Below, one piece after another: positions 1 through 5,901 of a DNA stretch of 9,873 bases. Position numbers and translations under genes: made by a program. The notes beneath the pieces are model-generated. The model worked only from the letters and a program-made list of their open reading frames with translations. It had not been told where the DNA came from and searched no databases. How positions within the stretch are numbered: the stretch's first letter is position 1; every line of letters begins with the position of its first letter. The stretch is from assembly GCA_012965455.1 (NCBI GenBank), contig DTSG01000355.1, forward strand, positions 1 through 9,873, in the 5' to 3' direction. This DNA is from Planctomycetaceae bacterium (GTDB taxonomy: Bacteria > Planctomycetota > Planctomycetia > Pirellulales > Pirellulaceae).

Positions 1-10
1 TCAGGATGGT

Positions 11-1549
11 GTGTCGGCTAATACAATGGCTGATTACATGCCATCGAACACCCCTCCGCTTTGGAGAGCCTTGGTGGTGTTGACGTTTTTTGCCTTGGTC
101 ATAATCATTGGATTGCGAGCGATTGGACCATTGGATGAGTCACACCTGATTATTGGTCCTTTATTCAAGGCGGAGCCTCAAACCAGTGAAGGACCTCAAG
201 GTGAGATTGAAGCTCCTGCAGTTCCCTCAACGGATAACCAATCCACCCAAGTGTTATCTCCCCTCCGAATGATTGATACAGCTGAGGGCAATCACGAAAC
301 AACGGCGGCTCCAACGGTCTCCGGGCCGATAGCCCGCCTCGATATAAGTAGCCGAACCCCAAACCAATTCCAAGGTAGTGATGAGCATGGTAGGGCTAAC
401 GTGCTCGGTGAATTCTTAGCAGACCATGAATTACTAGTCGCGGTTGACCCTCAGACGGGAACATTTGAGCGAGTAGTATCGGCGGCTATCATTGGCCCAG
501 GCACGATCTTGCAGACATTCACACCATATCGCCCGGAAATTACATTGCGATCTGGCGCTCGATTAATGCTTGTCAACACAAGTGAATTATTGATTCCTGC
601 AGTGGTTGATGGATTTACGCAGTTACATTTGCGACAAGGTTGTTTGGTGTTGCGGGGTGAGGCAGATCGTAAGACGATCGTGCCGCTACGTGTCGGCGAC
701 CGTGAAATAGACGTTTACCTAACAGGTCCTGAAAGTCTTGTTACCGTTCAGGTAACGCACGGTGTTTTATCTACAGCAACCTCCGCCCAGTGGGTTGTTC
801 AAATTCATTGCACGCCTTCTGCCCAGTGGCAAGACCGAGGTGTTGCGGCCGTGGAGCAAGGGGGCGTGGGTAGGGAGCCAGCGGTTCAGGCGACAACGAT
901 TCAAGCTAACGGGACAATGAAGATCACGACTGAAAAGCAATTACCTAGGTGGTATCAGATTTCGCAGACTTTGAGTGCAAGTCAGCGACAGACGGCGCAA
1001 GAGTTGGTGGCCGTGTTGTCGGACAGTTCCGATCTATCGACCGACCTGCGAAAAGCGTTTGAAACTCATCGCTTGTTGCAAGTCAAAATTGTGGCGGCGC
1101 GCTGTCTCATGCACTTAGGTGAATTTAATCCGATCATGGATACATTAAATAATGCGGACTACCGCAGCACTTGGGAGGATAGTGTGACAGCAATTTCTAA
1201 ATGCATGAAGCAAGATGAATCGAATATGGAGCAGATTTCAGCGGCGTTGCAATCGCGAGCCGGTGATCAAACAGAGATGGTTGCTGCGATGCTTGGAACG
1301 TGTACTGACGAGCAGTTGCAGGGTGATTTAGGCGAGGCGATGGTGCAGGGGCTAGATTCAACTGTCATGTTGGAGCGAGTAATTTCTTTCATCCGGCTAA
1401 AAAATTTGACAGGCAAGACCCAAATGTATTTCCCAGACAAGAATCCAAATCAGCAGGTTGTGTCGATTCGTCGTTGGCAGCAATTATGGACTGACAAAAA
1501 ACTCCAGCGACAAGGTTCTGTGACAAATGTTTCCTATCTTATCCCCTAA
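11..1549 (+). CDS. Membrane-anchored FecR-like protein with helical-repeat C-terminus (5' end uncertain)
   Basis: Function is not known. Read from the GTG at 11 the product is 512 residues. A short polar N-terminus leads into one hydrophobic segment (about 17-38, LWRALVVLTFFALVIIIGL), which suggests an inner-membrane anchor with the rest outside the cytoplasm. A low-complexity linker (about 55-105) follows. A beta-rich stretch (about 150-265) containing RSGARLMLVNTSELLI and LHLRQGCLVLRG resembles the FecR-type domain of planctomycete membrane proteins. The last 200 residues are mostly helical. They end in LTGKTQMYFPD...IRRWQQLW (466-493), similar to the motif closing many planctomycete HEAT-like repeat proteins. 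Start: AGGA at 3-6 precedes GTG 11, but ATGs at 26 and 38 are also possible. The frame is open to the left edge, so the real start may be outside. Frame 1 has a stop at 19-21, so an upstream gene could end there and overlap this start. FecR assignment is inference from pattern. Confidence 0.7.
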   Translation: MSANTMADYMPSNTPPLWRALVVLTFFALVIIIGLRAIGPLDESHLIIGPLFKAEPQTSEGPQGEIEAPAVPSTDNQSTQVLSPLRMIDTAEGNHETTAAPTVSGPIARLDISSRTPNQFQGSDEHGRANVLGEFLADHELLVAVDPQTGTFERVVSAAIIGPGTILQTFTPYRPEITLRSGARLMLVNTSELLIPAVVDGFTQLHLRQGCLVLRGEADRKTIVPLRVGDREIDVYLTGPESLVTVQVTHGVLSTATSAQWVVQIHCTPSAQWQDRGVAAVEQGGVGREPAVQATTIQANGTMKITTEKQLPRWYQISQTLSASQRQTAQELVAVLSDSSDLSTDLRKAFETHRLLQVKIVAARCLMHLGEFNPIMDTLNNADYRSTWEDSVTAISKCMKQDESNMEQISAALQSRAGDQTEMVAAMLGTCTDEQLQGDLGEAMVQGLDSTVMLERVISFIRLKNLTGKTQMYFPDKNPNQQVVSIRRWQQLWTDKKLQRQGSVTNVSYLIP

Positions 1550-1815
1550 TAACGCTTCGGCTTGTTGCGAGGTCAATCGAATTACATGGGTTCTAAAGAG
1601 TTTTGGACTCGGATTTCTATGATTGGCGGACATGCGATGGTAGCGTTTGATAATGGATCAGTTAGCTTAGGCAGTTGCTGTGCGGCTAATAAAACCGCCA
1701 GTTTTGGATTTCTCCCGCTGTGGTACAGGTGAGCGGAGGCTTAGTAGAGTGCGTTTTGCTAAGTTGAATGGTTTGGCAATTTGATATTAGTGCCCTAACA
1801 AGAGCAAGAAACCCT

Positions 1816-1843
1816 TTGCGTTTTATGGATTCTGGTGTAAAAT
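1816..1843 (+). promoter_or_regulatory. hpf: Candidate sigma70-type promoter for hpf
   Basis: TTGCGT at 1816-1821 and TAAAAT at 1838-1843 are separated by 16 bases and resemble the -35 and -10 boxes. If used, the hpf transcript would carry a leader of roughly 230 bases containing the 1920-1931 palindrome. A second TTGACA at 1867-1872 has no acceptable -10 box 16-18 bases downstream. No clear sigma54 GG-N10-GC element was seen. This is a consensus match only. Confidence 0.25.
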
Positions 1844-1919
1844 ATATTGGTTAAGCCATCAGCGGTTTGACATCCGAGTTCTCAGTGAACGAGCTACTGA
1901 AGCGGTTTTACTGCGAATT

Positions 1920-1931
1920 AGGAGCGCTCCT
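1920..1931. repeat. Perfect 12-bp palindrome AGGAGCGCTCCT
   Basis: AGGAGCGCTCCT reads identically on both strands, about 150 bases upstream of the hpf start. It could be an operator for a dimeric regulator or a chance palindrome. It has no loop, so it would not make a good RNA hairpin alone. Each half carries an SD-like or anti-SD-like motif (AGGAG and CTCCT), so its RNA could in principle pair with the hpf ribosome binding site. Confidence 0.35.
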
Positions 1932-2068
1932 CTGGTGATTTGACCCGATTGCGAATTTAGCATTTGAAGCAATGCCGCCGGGTTCGGGCCCTGTGAGAAG
2001 GGGTTTCGGGGCTTTGGCTCGCGAGGCTTTATTTCTCCTGCTGGTACCGAATTTTGGTAACTCTTTTT

Positions 2069-2073
2069 GGAGG
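2069..2073 (+). promoter_or_regulatory. hpf: Ribosome binding site GGAGG deciding the hpf start
   Basis: GGAGG ends 8 bases before ATG 2082. This is the best Shine-Dalgarno site in the window. It favours ATG 2082 over the in-frame TTG at 2067, which overlaps the site itself. Confidence 0.8.
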
Positions 2074-2081
2074 GCATTTGT

Positions 2082-2429
2082 ATGCTGATAGAAATTTCTG
2101 CAAGACATGGTCATATTAGTCACCGAACCCAAGAGCGTATTCAAGGAAAAATTGGAAAACTATTACGATTTTATGACCGTTTGACATCAATTGAAGTGAC
2201 GATTGATCTTGGACATCGAGACAGCCCGGAAGTTGAAATTCGGGTGACTCTTGAGCGGCATGATGATTTTGTTGCAACATATACAGCACCGAGTATTGTT
2301 GCAGCCGTTACTGGTGCCGAACGGAAAATAGAACAACAAATTCGACGTTACAAGGATAAAAAACACAAAATACGTTCATCTCATAGAGGCCGAGTACCGG
2401 TGCGTGACTTTATTCCTGAGGTGAATTGA
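2082..2429 (+). CDS. hpf: Ribosome hibernation promoting factor HPF/RaiA family (short form)
   Basis: The 115-residue protein matches the HPF/YfiA (sigma-54 modulation) family, which binds the 30S decoding channel and idles ribosomes under starvation or stress. The single domain opens with MLIEISARHGHIS and continues through the amphipathic helix QERIQGKIGKLLRFYDRLTSIEVTID as KIGKLLRFYDRLTSIEVT, then beta strands (VEIRVTLERHDDFVATYT) and a second helix (AAVTGAERKIEQQIRRYKDK). The basic tail (KKHKIRSSHRGR) is a little longer than in the roughly 95-residue E. coli HPF. The C-terminal dimerisation domain of long HPF is absent, so this is a short form. Start ATG 2082 is set by GGAGG at 2069-2073. 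It heads the block containing the PTS genes, as hpf precedes ptsN in the proteobacterial rpoN cluster. The family call is firm; whether it drives dimerisation or only inactivation cannot be read from sequence. Confidence 0.93.
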   Translation: MLIEISARHGHISHRTQERIQGKIGKLLRFYDRLTSIEVTIDLGHRDSPEVEIRVTLERHDDFVATYTAPSIVAAVTGAERKIEQQIRRYKDKKHKIRSSHRGRVPVRDFIPEVN

Positions 2430-2432
2430 CCA

Positions 2433-2465
2433 ATTCAAACAAGTGAAAGTTTACTTGCTTTGAAT
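2433..2465 (+). terminator. Stem-loop directly after hpf
   Basis: ATTCAAA (2433-2439) and CAAGT (2440-2444) pair with ACTTG (2453-2457) and TTTGAAT (2459-2465), with one bulged C at 2458 and an 8-base loop. This gives a 12-bp stem starting 4 bases after the hpf stop codon. No T-tract follows, so it is either a weak terminator or a 3'-end stabiliser/processing site rather than a classic intrinsic terminator. Confidence 0.45.
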
Positions 2466-2830
2466 CCTAAGGTTATTAGCGTACAGCAGTCATGCTGATC
2501 GAAGCCTGATTTAGTTGGGACTCTATTAAAGAGGACCATGAATATAAAATGGTTTCATTGGATTTAGTAGATTGTTTAGTGAGTCGCAGTCAGCTTGGTT
2601 TATGCCATGCAATAAAAACGACTGGATCTCACTGTTGCACAATTATCACACCATGGTATTGCAGTTAATGCAGTTGACGTAATGGTTTCATGGTGAAGTA
2701 AGTAGTGTGTTGTAGTGCTAATGGAATAACATCATCCAAAAAGTATCGGCGTATCGGAAACGGTATGGCAGTACTGGTGTTAGGGGTTCTGCTAGTTTAT
2801 TTTTGCGAGATTGAGTTTGGTTCGCTTATC

Positions 2831-2837
2831 AAAGGGA
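2831..2837 (+). promoter_or_regulatory. ptsN: Ribosome binding site of ptsN (AAAGGGA)
   Basis: The purine tract AAAGGGA ends 9 bases before ATG 2847. An in-frame stop (TAA 2838-2840) immediately upstream rules out a longer ptsN. The ATG at 2840 opens a different frame that closes after 10 codons. Confidence 0.6.
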
Positions 2838-2846
2838 TAATGCTCA

Positions 2847-3323
2847 ATGAAATTCGCAGATTTTATGTGTGAGAAGTCAATTCGGGTCGAGTTACAAGCG
2901 GCCGATAAACCTAGTGTCATCCAAGAGTTGGTTGCTGCATTGGTGGAATCCGGACAGGTCAAAGAAGATGACCAAGCCGGTATTATTGAAGCCATCATGA
3001 AGCGAGAAGAACTCGGAAGTACTGGTATTGGTCGCGGTGTGGCCGTGCCTCATACGAAACACCCCAGTGTAGAAAATTTAATTGGTACTGTTGGCGTAAG
3101 CGCTGCTGGTGTCGAATTCGAAAGTCTTGATGGGGAAAGCGTACAACTTTTCTTCTTGTTGATTTCACCTCCGGATCGTCCTGGAGACCACTTGCGAGCA
3201 CTAGAAAATATTTCTCGTCAATTACGAGATGATACTTTCTGTCGCTTTCTTAAGCAAAGTAAGACAGCTGAAGATATCACTCAGCTGTTAGAAGAAGCAG
3301 ACAATAACCAATTTGCTTCCTAG
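2847..3323 (+). CDS. ptsN: PTS IIA-like nitrogen-regulatory protein (EIIA-Ntr)
   Basis: The 158-residue protein is a full-length EIIA of the fructose/mannitol/Ntr type, a cytoplasmic phosphoacceptor at the end of an EI-HPr relay. The phosphorylated histidine is H69 in the signature STGIGRGVAVPHTKHPSV (58-75), aligned to the GxxxPH motif of E. coli PtsN (H73). The segment FFLLISPPDRPGDHLRALEN is the usual core of the second half. No EIIB or EIIC domain is fused or adjacent, so a regulatory rather than transport role is likely; in proteobacteria this protein controls potassium, nitrogen and stress responses by its phosphorylation state. It lies downstream of hpf and upstream of ptsH and ptsI, its expected phosphate donors. 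Which targets it contacts here cannot be told. Confidence 0.92.
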   Translation: MKFADFMCEKSIRVELQAADKPSVIQELVAALVESGQVKEDDQAGIIEAIMKREELGSTGIGRGVAVPHTKHPSVENLIGTVGVSAAGVEFESLDGESVQLFFLLISPPDRPGDHLRALENISRQLRDDTFCRFLKQSKTAEDITQLLEEADNNQFAS

Positions 3324-3355
3324 CGACTCCGAATCCTTTTGCAAGGTTTAGGATC

Positions 3356-3379
3356 CAGTGGCGTGGGCGGACTGTTTTT
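3356..3379 (+). terminator. Weak terminator candidate after ptsN
   Basis: CAGT (3356-3359) can pair with ACTG (3371-3374), and TTTTT follows at 3375-3379. The stem is only 4 bp with an 11-base G-rich loop, so this is a marginal candidate included for the T-tract. Confidence 0.18.
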
Positions 3380-3410
3380 GACGGTCGATGTTCTGCGCTA
3401 ATATGGGGAA

Positions 3411-3444
3411 TTGCTCTGCAGAAAAGATGCAGCGTTAGGAGCAA
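3411..3444 (+). repeat. Two-tier inverted repeat between ptsN and ptsH
   Basis: TTGCT plus CTGCA (3411-3420) pair with TGCAG (3428-3432) and AGCAA (3440-3444). The loop is GAAAAGA and a 7-base bulge interrupts the 3' arm. This is a 10-bp interrupted stem about 70 bases upstream of ptsH. It may be a leader element or processing site. No T-tract follows. Confidence 0.35.
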
Positions 3445-3515
3445 GTGCTACCAGCAAATGCAAACATAGATATCAATTTAAATAATCGAAACGTAGTTAA
3501 GTAACAGAAAACAAT

Positions 3516-3866
3516 ATGAGCATACAACCTGCCGGACAACCCGACTCAGAAACAAACGCATTCACATCAAGTCAACGTATCGAACAAATGCCAACCACAG
3601 ACCAAGAACAATCAGTAACCGTAAACAATTCGGAAGGGCTGCACGCTCGACCGGCTGATCAGTTTGTGCGGTTAGCTATGCAATTTGATTCGGAGATTAC
3701 TGTGTGCAAACATGGAGTTGATGCGGTGGATGGCAAGAGTATTTTGTCCATTTTAACGTTGTGTGCTACACGCGGAACTGAATTAGTAATTAGAGCTCAA
3801 GGTGACGACGCAGAAGATGCCGTTTGCCAACTCAGCAAATTGGTCGAATTGGGTTTTGATGAATAA
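3516..3866 (+). CDS. ptsH: Phosphocarrier protein HPr with N-terminal extension
   Basis: HPr carries phosphate from EI (encoded next) to EIIA proteins. The active-site motif is EGLHARPADQF (40-50), with phospho-acceptor H43 corresponding to H15 of classical HPr. DGKSILSILTL (72-82) matches the KS(I/L) region, with S75 at the position of the regulatory serine that HPr kinase modifies in Gram-positives. From ATG 3516 the protein has 116 residues, about 25 more than usual. The extra N-terminus is polar and rich in Q, S, T and N, encoded by unusually A/C-rich DNA. An in-frame ATG at 3588 would give a normal 92-residue HPr, but neither start has a good ribosome binding site. So the extension may be untranslated leader. 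HPr identity is firm; the start is not. Confidence 0.92.
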   Translation: MSIQPAGQPDSETNAFTSSQRIEQMPTTDQEQSVTVNNSEGLHARPADQFVRLAMQFDSEITVCKHGVDAVDGKSILSILTLCATRGTELVIRAQGDDAEDAVCQLSKLVELGFDE

Positions 3867-3926
3867 TCCGTGTTTCGCATTGTTTTAAATCACATACAAA
3901 TAACCAACACAGCGCTTTACTGTCTG

Positions 3927-3958
3927 GTGTCGCTTCAAGAACAAAAATGAAGCGATGC
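3927..3958 (+). repeat. Strong hairpin 1 in the ptsH-ptsI gap
   Basis: TCGCTTCA (3930-3937) pairs perfectly with TGAAGCGA (3948-3955) around the 10-base loop AGAACAAAAA. Two G-U pairs and one G-C pair lengthen it to 11 bp (3927-3958). It lies about 60 bases after ptsH. No T-tract follows on the plus strand. Confidence 0.5.
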
Positions 3959-3977
3959 AAGAACAGCGGCGGAGTGC

Positions 3978-4002
3978 TGATCACAATACTAACGGGTGAT
4001 CG
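3978..4002 (+). repeat. Hairpin 2 in the ptsH-ptsI gap
   Basis: GATCAC (3979-3984) pairs with GTGATC (3996-4001) around an 11-base loop; a T-G wobble adds one pair. As DNA, GATCAC...GTGATC is a symmetric pair of half-sites that a dimeric regulator could bind. Confidence 0.35.
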
Positions 4003-4023
4003 CAAGAACTCGTTTTGCTCCGA

Positions 4024-4061
4024 CAAAGGGCAGCAGTGACTTGCAAGTATGACTCCCTTTG
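4024..4061 (+). repeat. Long irregular hairpin 3 just upstream of ptsI
   Basis: CAAAGGG (4024-4030) pairs perfectly with CCCTTTG (4055-4061). Inside, AGT (4035-4037) can pair with ACT (4052-4054), and ACTTGCAAGT (4039-4048) folds on itself. The result is a stacked hairpin ending 48 bases before the ptsI start. It looks more like a structured leader element than a terminator, since no T-tract follows. Confidence 0.45.
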
Positions 4062-4109
4062 AAATAGGGCGATACAGAGTCGCCGCTGGTTTGTGACTGA
4101 AAGAAACCA

Positions 4110-5852
4110 ATGCAAATACTCGAGGGTATTGCGGTTTCGCCAGGCGTTGCAATTGGCGAAGTCGTGGTGATCGATAATGAAGGATTTCGTATTCCTGCTC
4201 GTTTTGTTACACAAGACGCCGTAGCGGGTGAGATTCTGCGATTAGATCAGGCGATTGCTAGCGTCAGTGTAGAGATTGCTAAGAACCGAGATAAGATTTC
4301 TGACCGACTTGGTGAACACTACGGAGCAATTTTTGCCGCTCACTTGCAGATGCTGCAAGACCCCACCTTGCATTCTGCTGTGGAAGCGATGATTCGTGAA
4401 AAGAACCATTCGGCAGAGTATGCCGTATCCAAGACGTTACGCGGTTACGCCAAAGTGTTTCAGGATTTAGATGATCAATATCTCTCAGAACGTGCGCACG
4501 ATATCTTTGACTTAGAGAAAAGTTTGCTTGGTAAGTTGCTGCGGCGACGTCGCGAGTCACTTAATAATCTTTCCACACCGCTTATCGTGCTCGCTCATAA
4601 TCTCACCCCCAGCGAAACAGCTAAACTTGATCCTCGATTCGTGTTGGGGTTTGCGACTGAAATTGGTGGCCCAGGTTCGCATACTGCGATTGTCGCTAAA
4701 GGTCTAGAAATTCCTGCTGTGGTGGGGATGGGTCAGTTCTTAACGGATATTTCCGGCGGTGATGTTGTGATTGTTGATGGCGATCACGGACAAGTCATTC
4801 TCAATCCAGATGAACCCACACTAGCCCGCTATCGCACCGAAGTCGAACATCACCGGTCCCAAGCAGCAGAATGGTCGGTCTTACGAGACTTACCAGCGAT
4901 GACTACTGACGGTACTGAAATACAACTGGGCGCAAATATTGAATTTCCGCACGAGGTAGCAACTTGCTTAGAGCGGGGGGCAGATCTAATCGGGTTGTAT
5001 CGCACCGAGTTCTTGTATCTCGGTACAGATGACGAACCGACCGAGGAAGATCATTATGTCGCTTATACTCATGTCATAAAAACAATGAATCCTCGCCCAG
5101 TCGTCATTCGTACACTCGATCTTGGCGCTGATAAAATGGGTCAATTACCGTTGCATGAAGAAGAAAGCAACCCGTTCTTAGGCGTTCGCAGCATTCGACT
5201 GTCATTACGGAATTTGGATTTGTTTCGAATCCAATTGCGAGCTGCATTGCGAGCAAGTGCATTAGGTAAAGTTCGGATCATGTTCCCCATGATTACGACT
5301 CTTGATGAGCTGAGACAGGCGAAGATGCTATTGATCGACACGATGGAAGATCTCAATGAAGATCAGATCGAGTTTGATGAAAATGTCGAAGTGGGGATGA
5401 TGGTGGAAGTTCCAGCTGCGGTCATGATGCTTGATAAACTGCTCCGCGAAGTCGATTTTATCAGCATCGGAACAAATGACCTTATCCAATACTGTCTTGC
5501 TGTGGACCGTAGCAATAGTGCTTTGGCAAACTTATACCGAGCCAGCGATCCGGCTGTATTGCGACTAATTCAAACAACATTAAATCTGGCCAACGCGGCC
5601 AAAGTGCCGGTAAACCTATGTGGTGATATGAGTACCACTCCCCGCTATATTCCATTGCTCTTGGGCTTGGGATTGCGCAGCATGAGTTTACCACCAAGCG
5701 CTATACCCGAAATTAAACAGGTCTGTCGCAGTTTCAACATTAAACAATGTGGTGAAATTGCCAAGCGAGCGATGTTGCTCGACAGTGCCCGAGAAGTCGA
5801 TACATTTTTGACTCAAGAGATTAGACAGGTTATGCCTGATCTTGCTCCCTAA
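4110..5852 (+). CDS. ptsI: Phosphoenolpyruvate-protein phosphotransferase, PTS enzyme I
   Basis: EI takes phosphate from PEP and passes it to HPr in the cytoplasm. The 580-residue protein has the full canonical layout: N-terminal HPr-binding helices (about 2-145), the swivelling phosphohistidine domain with H191 in GGPGSHTAIVAKGLEIPA, and the C-terminal PEP-binding barrel (about 250-540). Catalytic and PEP/Mg residues line up with E. coli EI at a constant offset of two: R298 (YRTEF), R334 (IRTLDLGADK), E433 (MVEVPAA), D457 (GTNDLIQY) and C504 (NLCGDM). No N-terminal GAF domain is present, so this is a PtsI-type rather than PtsP-type enzyme despite the EIIA-Ntr partner. ATG 4110 has only a weak purine site (GAAAG 4099-4103). 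It follows ptsH after 243 structured bases and is only 49 bases from the RNase G/E start, so those two are probably cotranscribed. Confidence 0.96.
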   Translation: MQILEGIAVSPGVAIGEVVVIDNEGFRIPARFVTQDAVAGEILRLDQAIASVSVEIAKNRDKISDRLGEHYGAIFAAHLQMLQDPTLHSAVEAMIREKNHSAEYAVSKTLRGYAKVFQDLDDQYLSERAHDIFDLEKSLLGKLLRRRRESLNNLSTPLIVLAHNLTPSETAKLDPRFVLGFATEIGGPGSHTAIVAKGLEIPAVVGMGQFLTDISGGDVVIVDGDHGQVILNPDEPTLARYRTEVEHHRSQAAEWSVLRDLPAMTTDGTEIQLGANIEFPHEVATCLERGADLIGLYRTEFLYLGTDDEPTEEDHYVAYTHVIKTMNPRPVVIRTLDLGADKMGQLPLHEEESNPFLGVRSIRLSLRNLDLFRIQLRAALRASALGKVRIMFPMITTLDELRQAKMLLIDTMEDLNEDQIEFDENVEVGMMVEVPAAVMMLDKLLREVDFISIGTNDLIQYCLAVDRSNSALANLYRASDPAVLRLIQTTLNLANAAKVPVNLCGDMSTTPRYIPLLLGLGLRSMSLPPSAIPEIKQVCRSFNIKQCGEIAKRAMLLDSAREVDTFLTQEIRQVMPDLAP

Positions 5853-5901
5853 GGATTTCACTCCGGTTGGCAACAGTCAAACAACAGAAAATGGTAACCC
5901 A

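Larger units (their letters stand above)
1550..2081. other. 532-base intergenic region upstream of hpf
   Basis: No convincing gene is seen. The longest plus-strand reading frame noticed is 48 codons (1586-1732) with no ribosome binding site. The left part holds short weak inverted repeats: TTAGC 1662-1666 with GCTAA 1685-1689, and GCGG 1682-1685 with CCGC 1695-1698 followed by TTTT at 1702-1705, a poor terminator candidate for the upstream gene. The right part (about 1975-2030) is notably richer in G and C than its surroundings, with runs such as GGGCCC (1986-1991) and GGGG, and it ends in the hpf ribosome binding site. It probably holds the hpf promoter and a leader of 100 bases or more. Confidence 0.6.
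2430..2846. other. 417-base gap between hpf and ptsN
   Basis: The gap contains a strong hairpin just after hpf (2433-2465). It also has an imperfect 9-base tandem repeat (TGCAGTTAA 2660-2668, TGCAGTTGA 2669-2677) and a CACCATG (2649-2655) / CATGGTG (2689-2695) inverted repeat enclosing it. GTATCGG occurs twice (2743-2749 and 2751-2757). Short reading frames occur at 2538-2567, 2602-2682 and 2765-2872; only the last overlaps ptsN. I see no clear gene or RNA family and no convincing promoter, although ptsN probably has one here given the gap length. Confidence 0.6.

Noticed and set aside
1586..1732. 48-codon plus-strand frame starting MGSKEFWTRISMIGG
   Set aside because: No ribosome binding site, no recognisable domain, and the length is easily reached by chance.
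1867..1872. TTGACA as a -35 box for hpf
   Set aside because: No acceptable -10 hexamer 16-18 bases downstream.
2067..2081. TTG start giving a 120-residue HPF
   Set aside because: The TTG overlaps the GGAGG ribosome binding site that serves ATG 2082, and MLIEISARHG is the natural family N-terminus.
2538..2567. Nine-codon frame MNIKWFHWI with AGAGGA just upstream, resembling a Trp-rich leader peptide
   Set aside because: The purine tract is only about 2 bases from the ATG, which is too close, and no amino-acid biosynthesis gene or attenuator follows.
2660..2677. Imperfect 9-base tandem repeat TGCAGTTAA/TGCAGTTGA as an operator or iteron
   Set aside because: Only two copies and no neighbouring regulator or replication gene.
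2602..2682. 26-codon frame starting MPCNKNDW in the hpf-ptsN gap
   Set aside because: No ribosome binding site and no hydrophobic or family signature.
5842..5901. TTG start giving a 553-residue RNase G/E
   Set aside because: It begins inside ptsI, and the extra 20 residues do not resemble the family; MKKEM at 5902 does.
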